48,378 nucleotides of DNA. It comes from an uncultured Eubacteriales bacterium (lineage in GTDB: Bacteria; Bacillota; Clostridia; Christensenellales; UBA1242). How positions within the stretch are numbered: the stretch's first letter is position 1; every line of letters begins with the position of its first letter. The stretch lies in contig CAQFKO010000002.1 in the NCBI GenBank assembly GCA_948787875.1, positions 1 to 48,378 of the forward strand, read 5' to 3'. Below, piece after piece: positions 32,695 to 42,700 of the stretch. A program made the position numbers and the translations under genes. The notes beneath the pieces are model-generated. The model ran no database searches, had not been told where the DNA came from, and was given only the letters and a program-made list of their open reading frames with translations.

Positions 32695-33423
32695 ATGAGG
32701 AAAAAGATGAAATTTATTGATAAACTTTTAAAAGATAAATTAATAGTTTCAAAATTCAAAGCCTGCAACAAAGCAAATAATTACAGGTCAAGGCACGATA
32801 TTTTTCATGCAAAGCGAACAATAAAAATTGCCGAAAGGCTTTCAAAATTGCTTGATATCAGAGAAAGAGAACTGCTTATGCTTCAAACTTGCTTGCTTTT
32901 TCATGATATTGAGCAAGTCGGGAACAGAAACGGACATGAACAAAAGGCTGCGGATTTTGCAAAATCTTATCTTGAACCTCTTGGTGAGTTTTCTAAGGGA
33001 GAACTTAAAGAAATTTACAGTGCAATTTTAACACACGACGAATTTGAAGATTATAATATGCTTAAATTTGACTTGTCTTGGAATGTTAATTTTGTTGATA
33101 AACTTGATTTAAGCAGACATAGAATTGATAAAAGAGTTAAAAAGTGGGGAAGAACGGTTTATCACGATATTGAAAGGCTGGATTTTGAGCTAAGTGATAA
33201 CACTTTTAAAATAATTATCAAAACGGTATTTTTTCCGAAGGCAATTTCAGAACAAGGGCTTTTTAAGCAAAACTTGTTTTCTAAGGCAATGAAAATTTTT
33301 GTTGCATATTGTGAGCATTTTGGCTTAAAACCAAAAGCATATTTGGAAAACAAAGAGTTAAATTTAGATAATGTCAAATCTGCCATGATTTTTGACGATG
33401 GCAAAACAAAAAACAAAAAGTAG
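32695..33423 (+). CDS. HD-domain phosphohydrolase-like protein
   Basis: This 242-residue protein has the metal-binding HD fold of nucleotide and second-messenger phosphohydrolases. Likely ligands are H38 (RHDIFHAKR), H70-D71 (LLFHDIE) and D135 (NFVDKLD), with further histidines in NGHEQ and ILTHDE. The substrate cannot be told from sequence. I start at ATG 32695, which is at the predicted transcription start. A second ATG at 32707 is preceded by GAGGA, so translation may start there instead. map begins 9 bases after the stop. The longer frame from 32656 overlaps the promoter and is rejected. Confidence 0.75.
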   Translation: MRKKMKFIDKLLKDKLIVSKFKACNKANNYRSRHDIFHAKRTIKIAERLSKLLDIRERELLMLQTCLLFHDIEQVGNRNGHEQKAADFAKSYLEPLGEFSKGELKEIYSAILTHDEFEDYNMLKFDLSWNVNFVDKLDLSRHRIDKRVKKWGRTVYHDIERLDFELSDNTFKIIIKTVFFPKAISEQGLFKQNLFSKAMKIFVAYCEHFGLKPKAYLENKELNLDNVKSAMIFDDGKTKNKK

Positions 33424-33432
33424 AGGGCAAAA

Positions 33433-34296
33433 ATGCATAGTAAACAAAAATGTTGGTGCAAAAGCGGAAAGGCTTATGAAGAATGTCATAAAGCTTTGGA
33501 CAACAAACTTGAACTGCTAAAAAAGCAGGGTAATAATGTGCCAACCCACAAAATGATTAAAAACGAAAAACAAATTGCGGGAATCAGAGAGGCTTGCAGG
33601 GTTAACACCTTGGTGCTTGATGCGGTAGAAAGGCAAATTCGTGCAGGAATGACAACCGAAGATATCAACAAAATTGTTGTTGAGGAAACTAAAAAGTTGG
33701 GTGGTATTCCGGCGTGTCTTGGTTATGAAGGCTTTCCTAAGGCAGTTTGCACTTCGGTTAACAATGTGGTTTGCCATGGCATTCCAAGCAAAAAGCAGGT
33801 GCTGAAAGAGGGCGATATTGTTAATGTTGATTGCACAACAATTTTTAAGGGCTATTTTGGCGACAGTTCAAGAATGTTTGAGATTGGAAATGTTGACGAG
33901 CGCGCAAAAAAGCTTGTAAGAGTAACAAAAGAGTGCCTTGATATTGCAACAAAAAATTTAAAACCCTTTGACCATTTGGGCGATATTGGCTATTATGTTT
34001 CTACCCATGCAAGAGAAAATGGCTATTCGGTTGTGGTTGAACTTGGTGGGCACGGAGTTGGTCTTGCTATGCATGAAGACCCTTTTGTAAGTCATGTTGG
34101 AAAGCGTGGGCAAGGGATTTTGCTAGTTCCGGGAATGGTGTTTACCATTGAGCCAATGATTAATGAGGGTAGGGCAGGCGTTTTTGTTGACGAAAATGAT
34201 GGTTGGACAATTTTTACCGAAGATGAAAGCTTGTCTGCTCAGTGGGAATATACCTTGCTTATGACGGAAAATGGGCTTGAAATACTTTCTAAATAA
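33433..34296 (+). CDS. map: Methionine aminopeptidase with N-terminal SEC-C motif
   Basis: This 287-residue type I enzyme removes the initiator Met. Residues 7-18 (CWCKSGKAYEEC) form a SEC-C zinc motif of the kind that directs proteins to the ribosome or SecA. It is an extension found in some Clostridia-type and actinobacterial MetAPs. The catalytic metal ligands are D133, D144, H207, E240 and E272, with H115 as the conserved active-site His; all are present. AGAGGGC precedes the ATG. It lies in an apparent operon with the HD gene. Confidence 0.94.
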   Translation: MHSKQKCWCKSGKAYEECHKALDNKLELLKKQGNNVPTHKMIKNEKQIAGIREACRVNTLVLDAVERQIRAGMTTEDINKIVVEETKKLGGIPACLGYEGFPKAVCTSVNNVVCHGIPSKKQVLKEGDIVNVDCTTIFKGYFGDSSRMFEIGNVDERAKKLVRVTKECLDIATKNLKPFDHLGDIGYYVSTHARENGYSVVVELGGHGVGLAMHEDPFVSHVGKRGQGILLVPGMVFTIEPMINEGRAGVFVDENDGWTIFTEDESLSAQWEYTLLMTENGLEILSK

Positions 34297-34343
34297 TATA
34301 ATGCCAAGCCAATTTATTTTGGCATATAAACTAGGAGAAAATT

Positions 34344-34661
34344 ATGGAACTTGAAGAAATTCAAAAAAGAGCATATGACAACAAACTTAAACACAATTTT
34401 AATGTAACAGACTTAAATTTAGAGTTTTGTCTTATGTATGGCGAAGTTGCCGAGGCTTATGAGGCATGGCTGAAAAAGCATGACAATGTGGGGGAAGAGT
34501 TGGCAGACATAGCACTTTATTTGGTTGGAATTGCAGAAATCTTGGGCATTTCTCTTCATGACGAAATTGTTAAAAAGTTGGAGATTAATGAAAAAAGAGA
34601 ATATGTTATTGTTAATGGAATTCCTGTAAAAAAGGGAAGTGCTGACGACATAAATGCTTAA
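34344..34661 (+). CDS. MazG-like nucleotide pyrophosphohydrolase
   Basis: This 105-residue all-helical protein has the MazG-like arrangement of acidic residues: GEVAEAYEAW (about residues 32-41), then EELADIALYLVGIAEILGI (about 52-70). The E-x3-E plus E-x2-D pattern binds magnesium. Such enzymes hydrolyse non-canonical nucleoside triphosphates. AGGAG precedes the ATG. It follows map by 47 bases, with a small inverted repeat (TGCCAA/TTGGCA) between them. Confidence 0.8.
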   Translation: MELEEIQKRAYDNKLKHNFNVTDLNLEFCLMYGEVAEAYEAWLKKHDNVGEELADIALYLVGIAEILGISLHDEIVKKLEINEKREYVIVNGIPVKKGSADDINA

Positions 34662-34664
34662 ATA

Positions 34665-34694
34665 TTGACTTTTTGACTGTTTTGCTGTATAATA
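34665..34694 (+). promoter_or_regulatory. Promoter of the frameshifted small gene
   Basis: -35 TTGACT (34665-34670), an 18-base spacer and -10 TATAAT (34689-34694). Confidence 0.6.
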
Positions 34695-34720
34695 TTTTAA
34701 TATTATTTAGGAATGTTTTA

Positions 34721-35049
34721 TGGAAGTTAATGTTAAGTTTTTGGATAAGCTAAAAGGTTTTGAAAAAAAAGATTGATGCAAAAGAGCTTGGCGCTGTGCC
34801 TTCTGTTGAAGGAATTATAAGTGCAATGGTAAGTGCCGGAGAAGAGGGGCTTATACTTAGCTATAAATTAAACGGAAAACATATTTACTCTTTTATGACC
34901 GAATAGAGATGTATTTGACTGCGTTTGGAAAAAACAAGGCAAGATACCAAAAGGAAAGCAAAAAGAAAAAAGGTGACAGCGAAAGCCCAAGTTCAAGCAA
35001 TCACAGGGACGCTTCCGTTGATGTTTTTACAGCCATCATGGGCGGTTAA
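34721..35049 (+). pseudogene. Small gene of about 108 codons broken by three single-base indels
   Basis: A good promoter and an AGGAATG site precede ATG 34721, but the frame stops after 10 codons. Reading across three one-base shifts restores a continuous protein of about 108 residues. The shifts are one T missing in the T4 run at 34739-34742, one A too many in the A8 run at 34763-34770, and one T missing in the T4 run at 34891-34894. The restored sequence begins MEVNVKFLDKLKGFEKKIDA, then runs through ELGAVPSVEGIISAMVSAG and YDRIEMYLTAFGKNKARYQ, and ends FTAIMGG at 35049. Codon use is normal throughout. All three lie in homopolymers, so sequencing or assembly error is as likely as true decay. 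The family is not recognised. Confidence 0.55.
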
Positions 35050-35086
35050 AAATTTTTGATAAAATTATTAAATAAAGTTTACACTA

Positions 35087-35118
35087 AAAAACGAACTTAC
35101 TAATATAAGTTCGTTTTT
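35087..35118. terminator. Bidirectional terminator, 13-bp stem
   Basis: AAAAACGAACTTA and TAAGTTCGTTTTT pair perfectly over 13 bp with a 6-base loop, between the broken gene and the convergent 253-residue gene. Confidence 0.9.
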
Positions 35119-35141
35119 ATTTAAAAATTTAATGTTATGTT

Positions 35142-35903
35142 TTAATTGTTTTCGTCGCCCGGTTGAGAGGTCTTTGAATTTTTCAAAAGTTCTTCAAATC
35201 TATTTTCAATCGCATTTTTTAGTTTGTTTAAAAACTCATTGCGAACAGCCAAACTTCCAAACGACCAATTGCCTTGTTTTTTTGTTTCCAAATCAAAGGT
35301 GTCTTTCAAAACATGGGCGGTTGTTTTTTTAGTAATTTCAATGCTTGCTTCCAAATAATCTTTCATAAACTGTGCAAGTTTTGGATATTTTAAAAGGCTT
35401 GTTTTGTTGAAATATGTGTCAAAGGTTTTTCCCTTAACAAAAGCATTATAAAGTTTTTGAGCTCCCGAATATTTTTGAATTTCGATTTCCGTCTCTAAGT
35501 ATTTTGAATTGTTTAATTTGGGTAAAGTCACAATATTGTTTTTATTATCTTTTATGTATTTTACTGCCTCTGCTTCTTTCAAAATTATTTGATAAATTTG
35601 AAGAATAAAAGTTTGATAACTTTCTATTGCCGAATTTTTTTCTTCAACGGTTGAATATTCTTTGTGAACAATCTTCATTTCGTCGGGGTCATAAAGGTCG
35701 GTTTGATAACTTGAAATTTGTTTTTCTTGTTCAAGCGCATTTAACAAAACTTTTTGCATTTCCGTTGCAACCTCGGGAAAGTAAAACAGTTCTGCAAAAG
35801 AATCAAAAAATAATTTAAACTTATTTTCTTCGGCATAAAAATTTTTTAATTTTTCACTTTTTATTAACTCATTTTCTTTATCTTTAAAATAAGACGAGCT
35901 CAT
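35142..35903 (-). CDS. Unknown helical protein (253 aa)
   Basis: This soluble 253-residue protein has no recognised family. It is Lys/Glu-rich and predicted mostly helical, with no signal peptide, membrane segment or cysteine. The C-terminus is QPGDENN. A GGAG-type site precedes the ATG. It is 21 bases downstream of the 202-residue gene and probably shares its transcript. Both belong to the set of Asn-tailed unknown proteins in this window. Confidence 0.65.
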   Translation of the reverse strand: MSSSYFKDKENELIKSEKLKNFYAEENKFKLFFDSFAELFYFPEVATEMQKVLLNALEQEKQISSYQTDLYDPDEMKIVHKEYSTVEEKNSAIESYQTFILQIYQIILKEAEAVKYIKDNKNNIVTLPKLNNSKYLETEIEIQKYSGAQKLYNAFVKGKTFDTYFNKTSLLKYPKLAQFMKDYLEASIEITKKTTAHVLKDTFDLETKKQGNWSFGSLAVRNEFLNKLKNAIENRFEELLKNSKTSQPGDENN

Positions 35904-35924
35904 AATTTTCTCCTTAAACCAAGT

Positions 35925-36533
35925 TTAGTTATTGGCAGGTTGAACGGCTATTGGGGCGTTTGTTTTGTTTTGACCAAAAGCAACTGTCGCTACATCAAAA
36001 AGGTTTGAAGAAAGCTCTTTGTCTTGAAGTCTGTTTTCTTCTACAAGTTTGTTAAAGGTTACATTTTTTTCTTCCGAATTTGCGAATTCCAATAAGGAGA
36101 ATTCATTTTTTGAAGTGGTGCATCCGCTTGCAATATCAGTTACCACATTGTCGAAAAGACTTTTGAATTCATATCTTATTAAATCTTTTTTTGGATTAAT
36201 AACACCTCCTTTGTGTTGAAGGGTTTCATAAATAATGCTAACAATAGAATTTTTGTCAATGCTTGCAAACTTATATTTGTCTGCAATTTGATTGAGGTTG
36301 TTATCTACCAAAATTTTGTAAACGATTCCTCTTGGCAAGTGATACACCAATTCAATTAAAAAGTTTTTCAAATTATCGTCACTGCAAACAATGTTTGCCT
36401 GAGATGGCAAATATTCATTATCTGATGTGTCGATATATAGTTTGTTGCAATTTTGTGTTAAAAAGTTTTTGACGATTTCATATTTTTTATTAAAATCTTC
36501 TATTAATTTTGTTGAATTTTCCAATGTTTTCAT
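35925..36533 (-). CDS. Unknown soluble protein (202 aa)
   Basis: This 202-residue protein has no recognised family. It is predicted mixed helical, with a central YHLPRGIVYKILVDNNL segment and a polar C-terminal third. The tail is VQPANN. AGGAG precedes the ATG. It is the first gene of an apparent two-gene minus-strand transcript, divergent from the giant surface protein gene. Confidence 0.65.
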   Translation of the reverse strand: MKTLENSTKLIEDFNKKYEIVKNFLTQNCNKLYIDTSDNEYLPSQANIVCSDDNLKNFLIELVYHLPRGIVYKILVDNNLNQIADKYKFASIDKNSIVSIIYETLQHKGGVINPKKDLIRYEFKSLFDNVVTDIASGCTTSKNEFSLLEFANSEEKNVTFNKLVEENRLQDKELSSNLFDVATVAFGQNKTNAPIAVQPANN

Positions 36534-36685
36534 AATATTCTCCTAAATAATTTTAACATTACAATTATATATTATTTTTCATGCACTGTCAATCCCGAAT
36601 TTTAGAATAAAAATATATAAAATAATCCAAAATAATCAATAATTATAATAAAAATTACAAAAAACATTAAACAAGTGATTTAAAG

Positions 36686-36714
36686 TTGAGTTTATGCAAA
36701 AATTGGTGTAAAAT
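36686..36714 (+). promoter_or_regulatory. Promoter of the giant surface protein gene
   Basis: -35 TTGAGT (36686-36691), a 17-base spacer and -10 TAAAAT (36709-36714). The leader of about 42 bases is A/T-rich. Confidence 0.6.
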
Positions 36715-36762
36715 TATATTAATAATGCAAAAAAATAATTAAAAAATTATATGAGGTGTTAT

Positions 36763-39700
36763 ATGTCTGAAAACAATATTATTGAAGAGGGTAAGAAAAA
36801 GCTTACTAACAAGGCAAAGGCAATAATTTCGGGTGGTGCGGCGCTTGGAATTGCGTCTATTGTTGCAACGGTCAGCGTTGTTTGTATTGGCGGTTCTGAC
36901 AATGGGGCAGAAAAGAATGTGGGTTATACTGTTTCGATTAGTTCTGAGTTTGAGGGCTTTGAAGATACAGACCTCACTATTTCTGAGGGCACAAGAATAA
37001 AAGATTTGCTTAGCATGATTGCTTCTCCTGTTCCGGGTTATAAAATAGAGGGCTTTTACAGAGATATTTTGTGCACCGATAGATTTGCCGATGACGAACT
37101 TGTTGGCGAAGATACAAAAATCTTTATTAAGTTTGACATCATGAAATTTACGGTTAGGGCATATCTTGATACTTCAAAAACCGTTCTTTTGGAAGAAAAA
37201 GAAGTTGAATATAACAGAAACGCAAATCTTAGCATTCCAACAAAAGAGGCAGACAAGGTGGGCAGATATGAATTTGTAGGTTGGGTTGACTGCATGGGCA
37301 AAGAGGCAGACCTTTCTGATATTGACAGAGATATGGAAGTTTTTGCAAAGTTTAGGGTTGCGGAATACAATTTATATGAAATTTCCGACATACCAAACGG
37401 CGTAACAATCACAAGAGGTGTGGGTGAACACACAGAAATTTTGACTACAAGAAATCGCTTGCACTATGGTGACAGAATCTATATTTCTTATACAGTAAGC
37501 GAAGGTCACAAAGTGACTAATTACAATGTTGAGGGTGCTACTGCTGTTGAAGAGGCAGAGGGCTGGTATACTGTTACGGGCGACCTTAAAGTTACTTTTG
37601 AGCAAGAACGCCTTGCCTTTGTTGTGGGTGAATTGCAACAAGGCGTTACTATAATTGATAGTGAAGGAAATCAACTTTCTACGGGAAGTCCGCTTCTTTA
37701 TGGTGACACAATAACAATTAATATAGTTTCTCAAACAGGCTATCATATCACCGCAGTCGACACTGACGGGCTGTTCCCTATTGACGGCTTTATTCAAGGT
37801 AAAAATCAATATACCGTTAGAGGTGATGTATCTATTAAGTTTGACGAAGAAATCAATACCGTATTAATAAAATATTTTGATTATGACGGAACTCTTATTG
37901 GAACTGAAACGGTCAGCCATGGTTCAAGCATTCAAAAAGAAGACCCAACAAGACCTATTGATTCAAAAATAGGAACATACAAATTTCTTGGTTGGAACAG
38001 TAAGTCCGGCGAAGTTTTGAATTTGCAAAATATGCAAATTTTGGAACATGACAAAACCATTGAAGCTTATGCAAAATATGAGCTGGAATATGTTGAATAC
38101 GGTTTGTCATTTTCTAGTGGCGTTACGGTTAAAAGAGATGGAGAAATTGTTGACCAAAACACAATTCTTCATTTTGGTGATGAACTTGTTGTTACTTATG
38201 CGCTCCAAGACCACTATCATATGAGTGAGTTTAAATATAACGGCGTTGATATTTCCGAAAACGGAGCAACAATTGTTGTTACGGGAAATGTTGAAATAAC
38301 TTTTGTTGAACTTCAAAACGAATACACAATTGCAGAGTTCCCGCAAAATGTTAAAATTGTTTTTGAAGGAAGAGAGCTTTCTTCAAACGATACTTTGCAC
38401 TATGGTGATTTGATAACTATTACTTATAGCGAAAGTGAGGGCTTTGATGTTTCTAACTTTGCGGTTGTGGGTGCGACTGATGAGGGCAATAATACTTACA
38501 GAGTTACGGGCAACTTAAAAGTCATTTATCAAGAAATAAACGAAACCTATGAGGTTGTAAAAATTCCTGACGGAGTAACTGTTTTAAAAGACGGCAAACA
38601 ACTTTCTGCTGGTGATGAAATAAAATTCAATGACAAACTTGTTATCAGTTACACACTTTCAGAAGGGCATCATTTGACTTTGTTTAAGGTTAATGGCGAA
38701 GATTTTGAAAACGGCGAAGTTTTGACAGTTGTTAAAAGTTTGGAGATTGATTTTGAAGAAAGTATCAATACTTATAAAGTTGTGTTTATGAGTGAAGACA
38801 AAACTCAAAAACTTGGCGAAGTGGTTGTGGATTATAACACAAGTGCAACATTTAGTGAGCCAACAAAAGAGTCTGACAACACCTTTAATTATTTGTTTAG
38901 CGGTTGGGTCAACTCTAAGGGTGAAACCGTAGACCTAGGAAGCATTAAAGACAACTTAACCGTTTATGCAAGTTTTGAAAGCGAATATATTAAATACAGT
39001 TTAACAGTTCCAAGCGGAGTAACCGTTTTAAGAGACGGCGAACCTTTATCTTCTGAAAGTGAAATTCACTTTGGCGACGAACTTATTATCAGCTATACCG
39101 AAACTGCGGGCTTCCACATGACAAAATTTTCGATTAACGGCAACAGTGTAGAGAATAACGCAAGCTTTGTTGCAGACGGAAATGTTGTTATAGAATATCA
39201 AGAAGCAAAAGATGTTTATTTTGTTAATCTTCCATCGGGCGTTGTTGCAACAAGAGATGGCGCAGAGATTACCGGAACAACTGAGCTGTTTTATGGCGAT
39301 GTAATAACCATAACTTATACGTTGTCTGAATATTATCATTTGGCAAGTTTTAAAGTTAATGGCACTGAGTGTGAAAATAACGCAGTTATTACTGTTGACG
39401 GAAATGTTAATGTTGAGTTTGAAGAAGAAATCAACTCTGTAACAATCTATTATGTTGACCATGACGGATTAAATATCGGCGTTGAAATTGTTGAACATGG
39501 AAAGGGCATTAAAAAAGAAAATCCAACCAGATTCAGTGACCCAAAGATCGGAAAATACAATTTTGCGGGTTGGCTAAATGAAAACGGTGAAGTTGTTGAT
39601 TTGTCTAATGTTGTTGTAAATGAACATAAATCAGAGATAACCGTTAAAGCAAGCTATGAATTTGTTTATACAAAATACTCTGTAACAATTCCTGAGGGAA

Positions 39701-42700
39701 TAACCGTAACTAAAAACGGTGAAGAAATATCTTCGGAAAGCGAACTTCACTACGGCGATGAACTTGTGGTTAGTTACAGTCTTCAAGACCATTTCCACCT
39801 TGGTGAGTTTAAGATTAACGGCGTGGTTTCCGAAAACAACGCAACTGTTGTTGTGGAAGATAATATTGTTATCGAGTTTACCGAACTTCAAAACGAATAC
39901 AGTCTTGTTATTCCTGAAAATGTTACCGTTGTACGTGATGGCGAAACATTAACATCGTCTAGTGTTGTTCATTACGGCGACCAACTTGTTATCAGTTTCA
40001 CAGAAGACGAAGGTTATATTAAAAAAGTGTTTACCGTTAACGGTGTAAGTTTTGTTAACGGCGACACATTTGTGGTTAAAGGCAATGTTGAAATTGATTT
40101 TGTTCAAGAATTAAGAACATATATTATTAACATTCCTAATCAAAATGTTTCTATCGGAACAGGTGGTGGAAATATTTCTGATGGCGACAGCGTTAAGTAT
40201 GGTGACGAAATAATGATAACAATCACGGCAGATGTTGGGCATCATATCACAGGCGTTTATGTTAACGGTGAAATGATAAGCGACGGAAGCAGTGGAACTT
40301 GGATTGTTACGGGCGAGGTAAATATTACTTACACCCAAGAGAAAAACCAAGCGGCAGTTGTTTTCTTTGATGATGATAAAACAACGGTAATTAGTACCAT
40401 AACCGCAGAGCATGGTGACAGCCTTGCTATTGCCGACCCAACAAAAGCAGAAGACGATTATATTTATACATTTGTGGGCTGGGTTAATGGTGATGGAAAC
40501 TTTGTAAACATAAACGATATCAGCATTTTGGATCACAACATAACAATTAATGTTTATGCAAAATATGAAGCTGAATACAAATACGGCTATTTAAACTTTG
40601 ACTTAACATCAGACGGCACTGCTTATGAAGTTATCGGTTTAAACGACAACTCAGTAAAGGATATTTTTATTCCTGCAACCTATAATGGCAAAAATGTTGT
40701 GGGAATAAGAAGCGGAGCATTTGAAAATAACAGCAATTTAAAGACTGCTGAAATTTCTTACGGAATGTTAACTATCGGAAGCAATGCATTTAAAAACAGC
40801 GGATTAACTTCTATTTTTATTTCTAACACAGTTATAAGCATTGAAGAAAATGCATTTGCTAATTGTACGGCTTTAAAAACGGTTGTGATAAGAAGCGGAT
40901 CAATCTATAATAATTTAACATCTTTGGAGGCTTGTGGCGGGCTTATTGCAAACGCGGAGGAAATAAGCGTGTCAAAAATTGTTTATGACGAATATGTAAA
41001 TAAATATTTTGAAGAATCCTTTGATAAAGCTGAACAAGGCGACTATTATGTATTTACTCTTCCATATGAAGTTGAAATTAGCTTTATGTATGAAGAATAT
41101 GAAGAAGGTTATAAAATCACAGGTTATGAATTTCCAAATGTTGATTGGAATACATTTGATCAAAACAAAATTACAAGACTTGAAATTCCTGATACACACG
41201 AAGGCAAGCCTGTATTGGCACTTAGCAATATAGGTGGTTTTGAAGGGTTAAAGTCTATTAAGCTTCCTTCAAATTTAAGAGTTCTTGAAGATGCAGCAAT
41301 TTCATATTGCCCAAATTTAAAATCTATTAACTTGCCAAGCACACTTACAACAATTGGACTTGGAGCTTTTGATAACATAGGTATAACTTCTTTGGTTATT
41401 CCTGCAAGTGTAACTTCAATTAGGTCAACTCCGGATTCAGCTTGGTCATCAAGTGGTATTGTTCCTAATTGCAAAAATTTAACCTCACTTATTATTGAAG
41501 AGGGAAATACTGTTTATACCAGCAGAGATGCTTCTGGAAATGAAAGCAACTGTATTATTGAAATTGCTTCTTCAACCTTAATTGAAGGAATATCAACTAC
41601 AATAATTCCTTCAAATGTAACTGCTATTGCCGATTACGCATTTAAAGAAATTAAATGTGTAAACAACCTTATTTTGCCAAGCAGTATTGAATCTATTGGC
41701 AGTTATGCATTTAAGGGCTCTTCCGGAGTTGTTAATCTTGAACTTTCAGACAAAGTTGTGTATGTTGGAGAATCAGCATTCCAAGGTTGTTCAAGCCTTA
41801 AAACTGTTACAATAGCAGGAAGTCTTACACAATTATCAATGAATTTATTTGCAGAATGCAGACAATTGAATTCGGTTGTTTTAAGAGAAGGTGTTGAAGA
41901 AATTTCTGATATGGCAATTACTAATTGTGAAAATTTGGAATCGGTAATTCTTCCATCTACATTAAAATCTATTGGAGCAAATGCATTTTCAGGTTGCTTA
42001 ATGTTAAGAAGCATTGAATTAAATGAGGGATTGACAACAATTTCTGATTTTGCATTTAATGGAACAGGGCTAAATTCAATAGAAATTCCAATGAGTGTAG
42101 AAAATCTTGGATCCATGGCTTTCGGAAATTGCGAGTTTTTATATGAAGCTTATGTAAAGGCGAATATAACAGAACTTAATGGTGTATTTACTTATTGTTT
42201 TAGGTTAAACTATGTTGAACTTCCGGAAACTCTTACTACTATTGGCAACGGTGAGTTTGATAATACTGCATTTAGAGAATTTAAAATTCCGGCAGGGGTT
42301 ACTAAAATTTCTGCAAGTGCATTTTATAATACTAAAATATTTACTATAATTTTTGAGGGCGATCCTAACTCAATTACTTTTGAAGGTTATAATCCGTCAG
42401 GAATGAGCGGTAGTTCGTTATATGAAAATGCAACAACTTTCAAAATTCCAACCCAATTTGACAATGGTTCATTTAGTTTTGGTGACAGTTCAAAAACCTT
42501 TATTAAAAGTTCTGAGGAAGACGGTTATAGCATTTATACAATGGTGTTCGGTCAAGAAGAACTTAACTTTGTTGATAATGGTGAGGGTGGATATTTATTT
42601 GCAGGCACTGATTACAATAGCAAATTGCCTGATATTGTTATTCCTGACACCTATAATGGAAAGCCGGTTGTTGGGGTTGCAGATAACTCTATTGACCTAA

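Noticed and set aside
34297..34325. TGCCAA/TTGGCA between map and the MazG-like gene as a terminator
   Set aside because: No T-run follows and the genes appear cotranscribed; an RNA-processing site is possible but unsupported.
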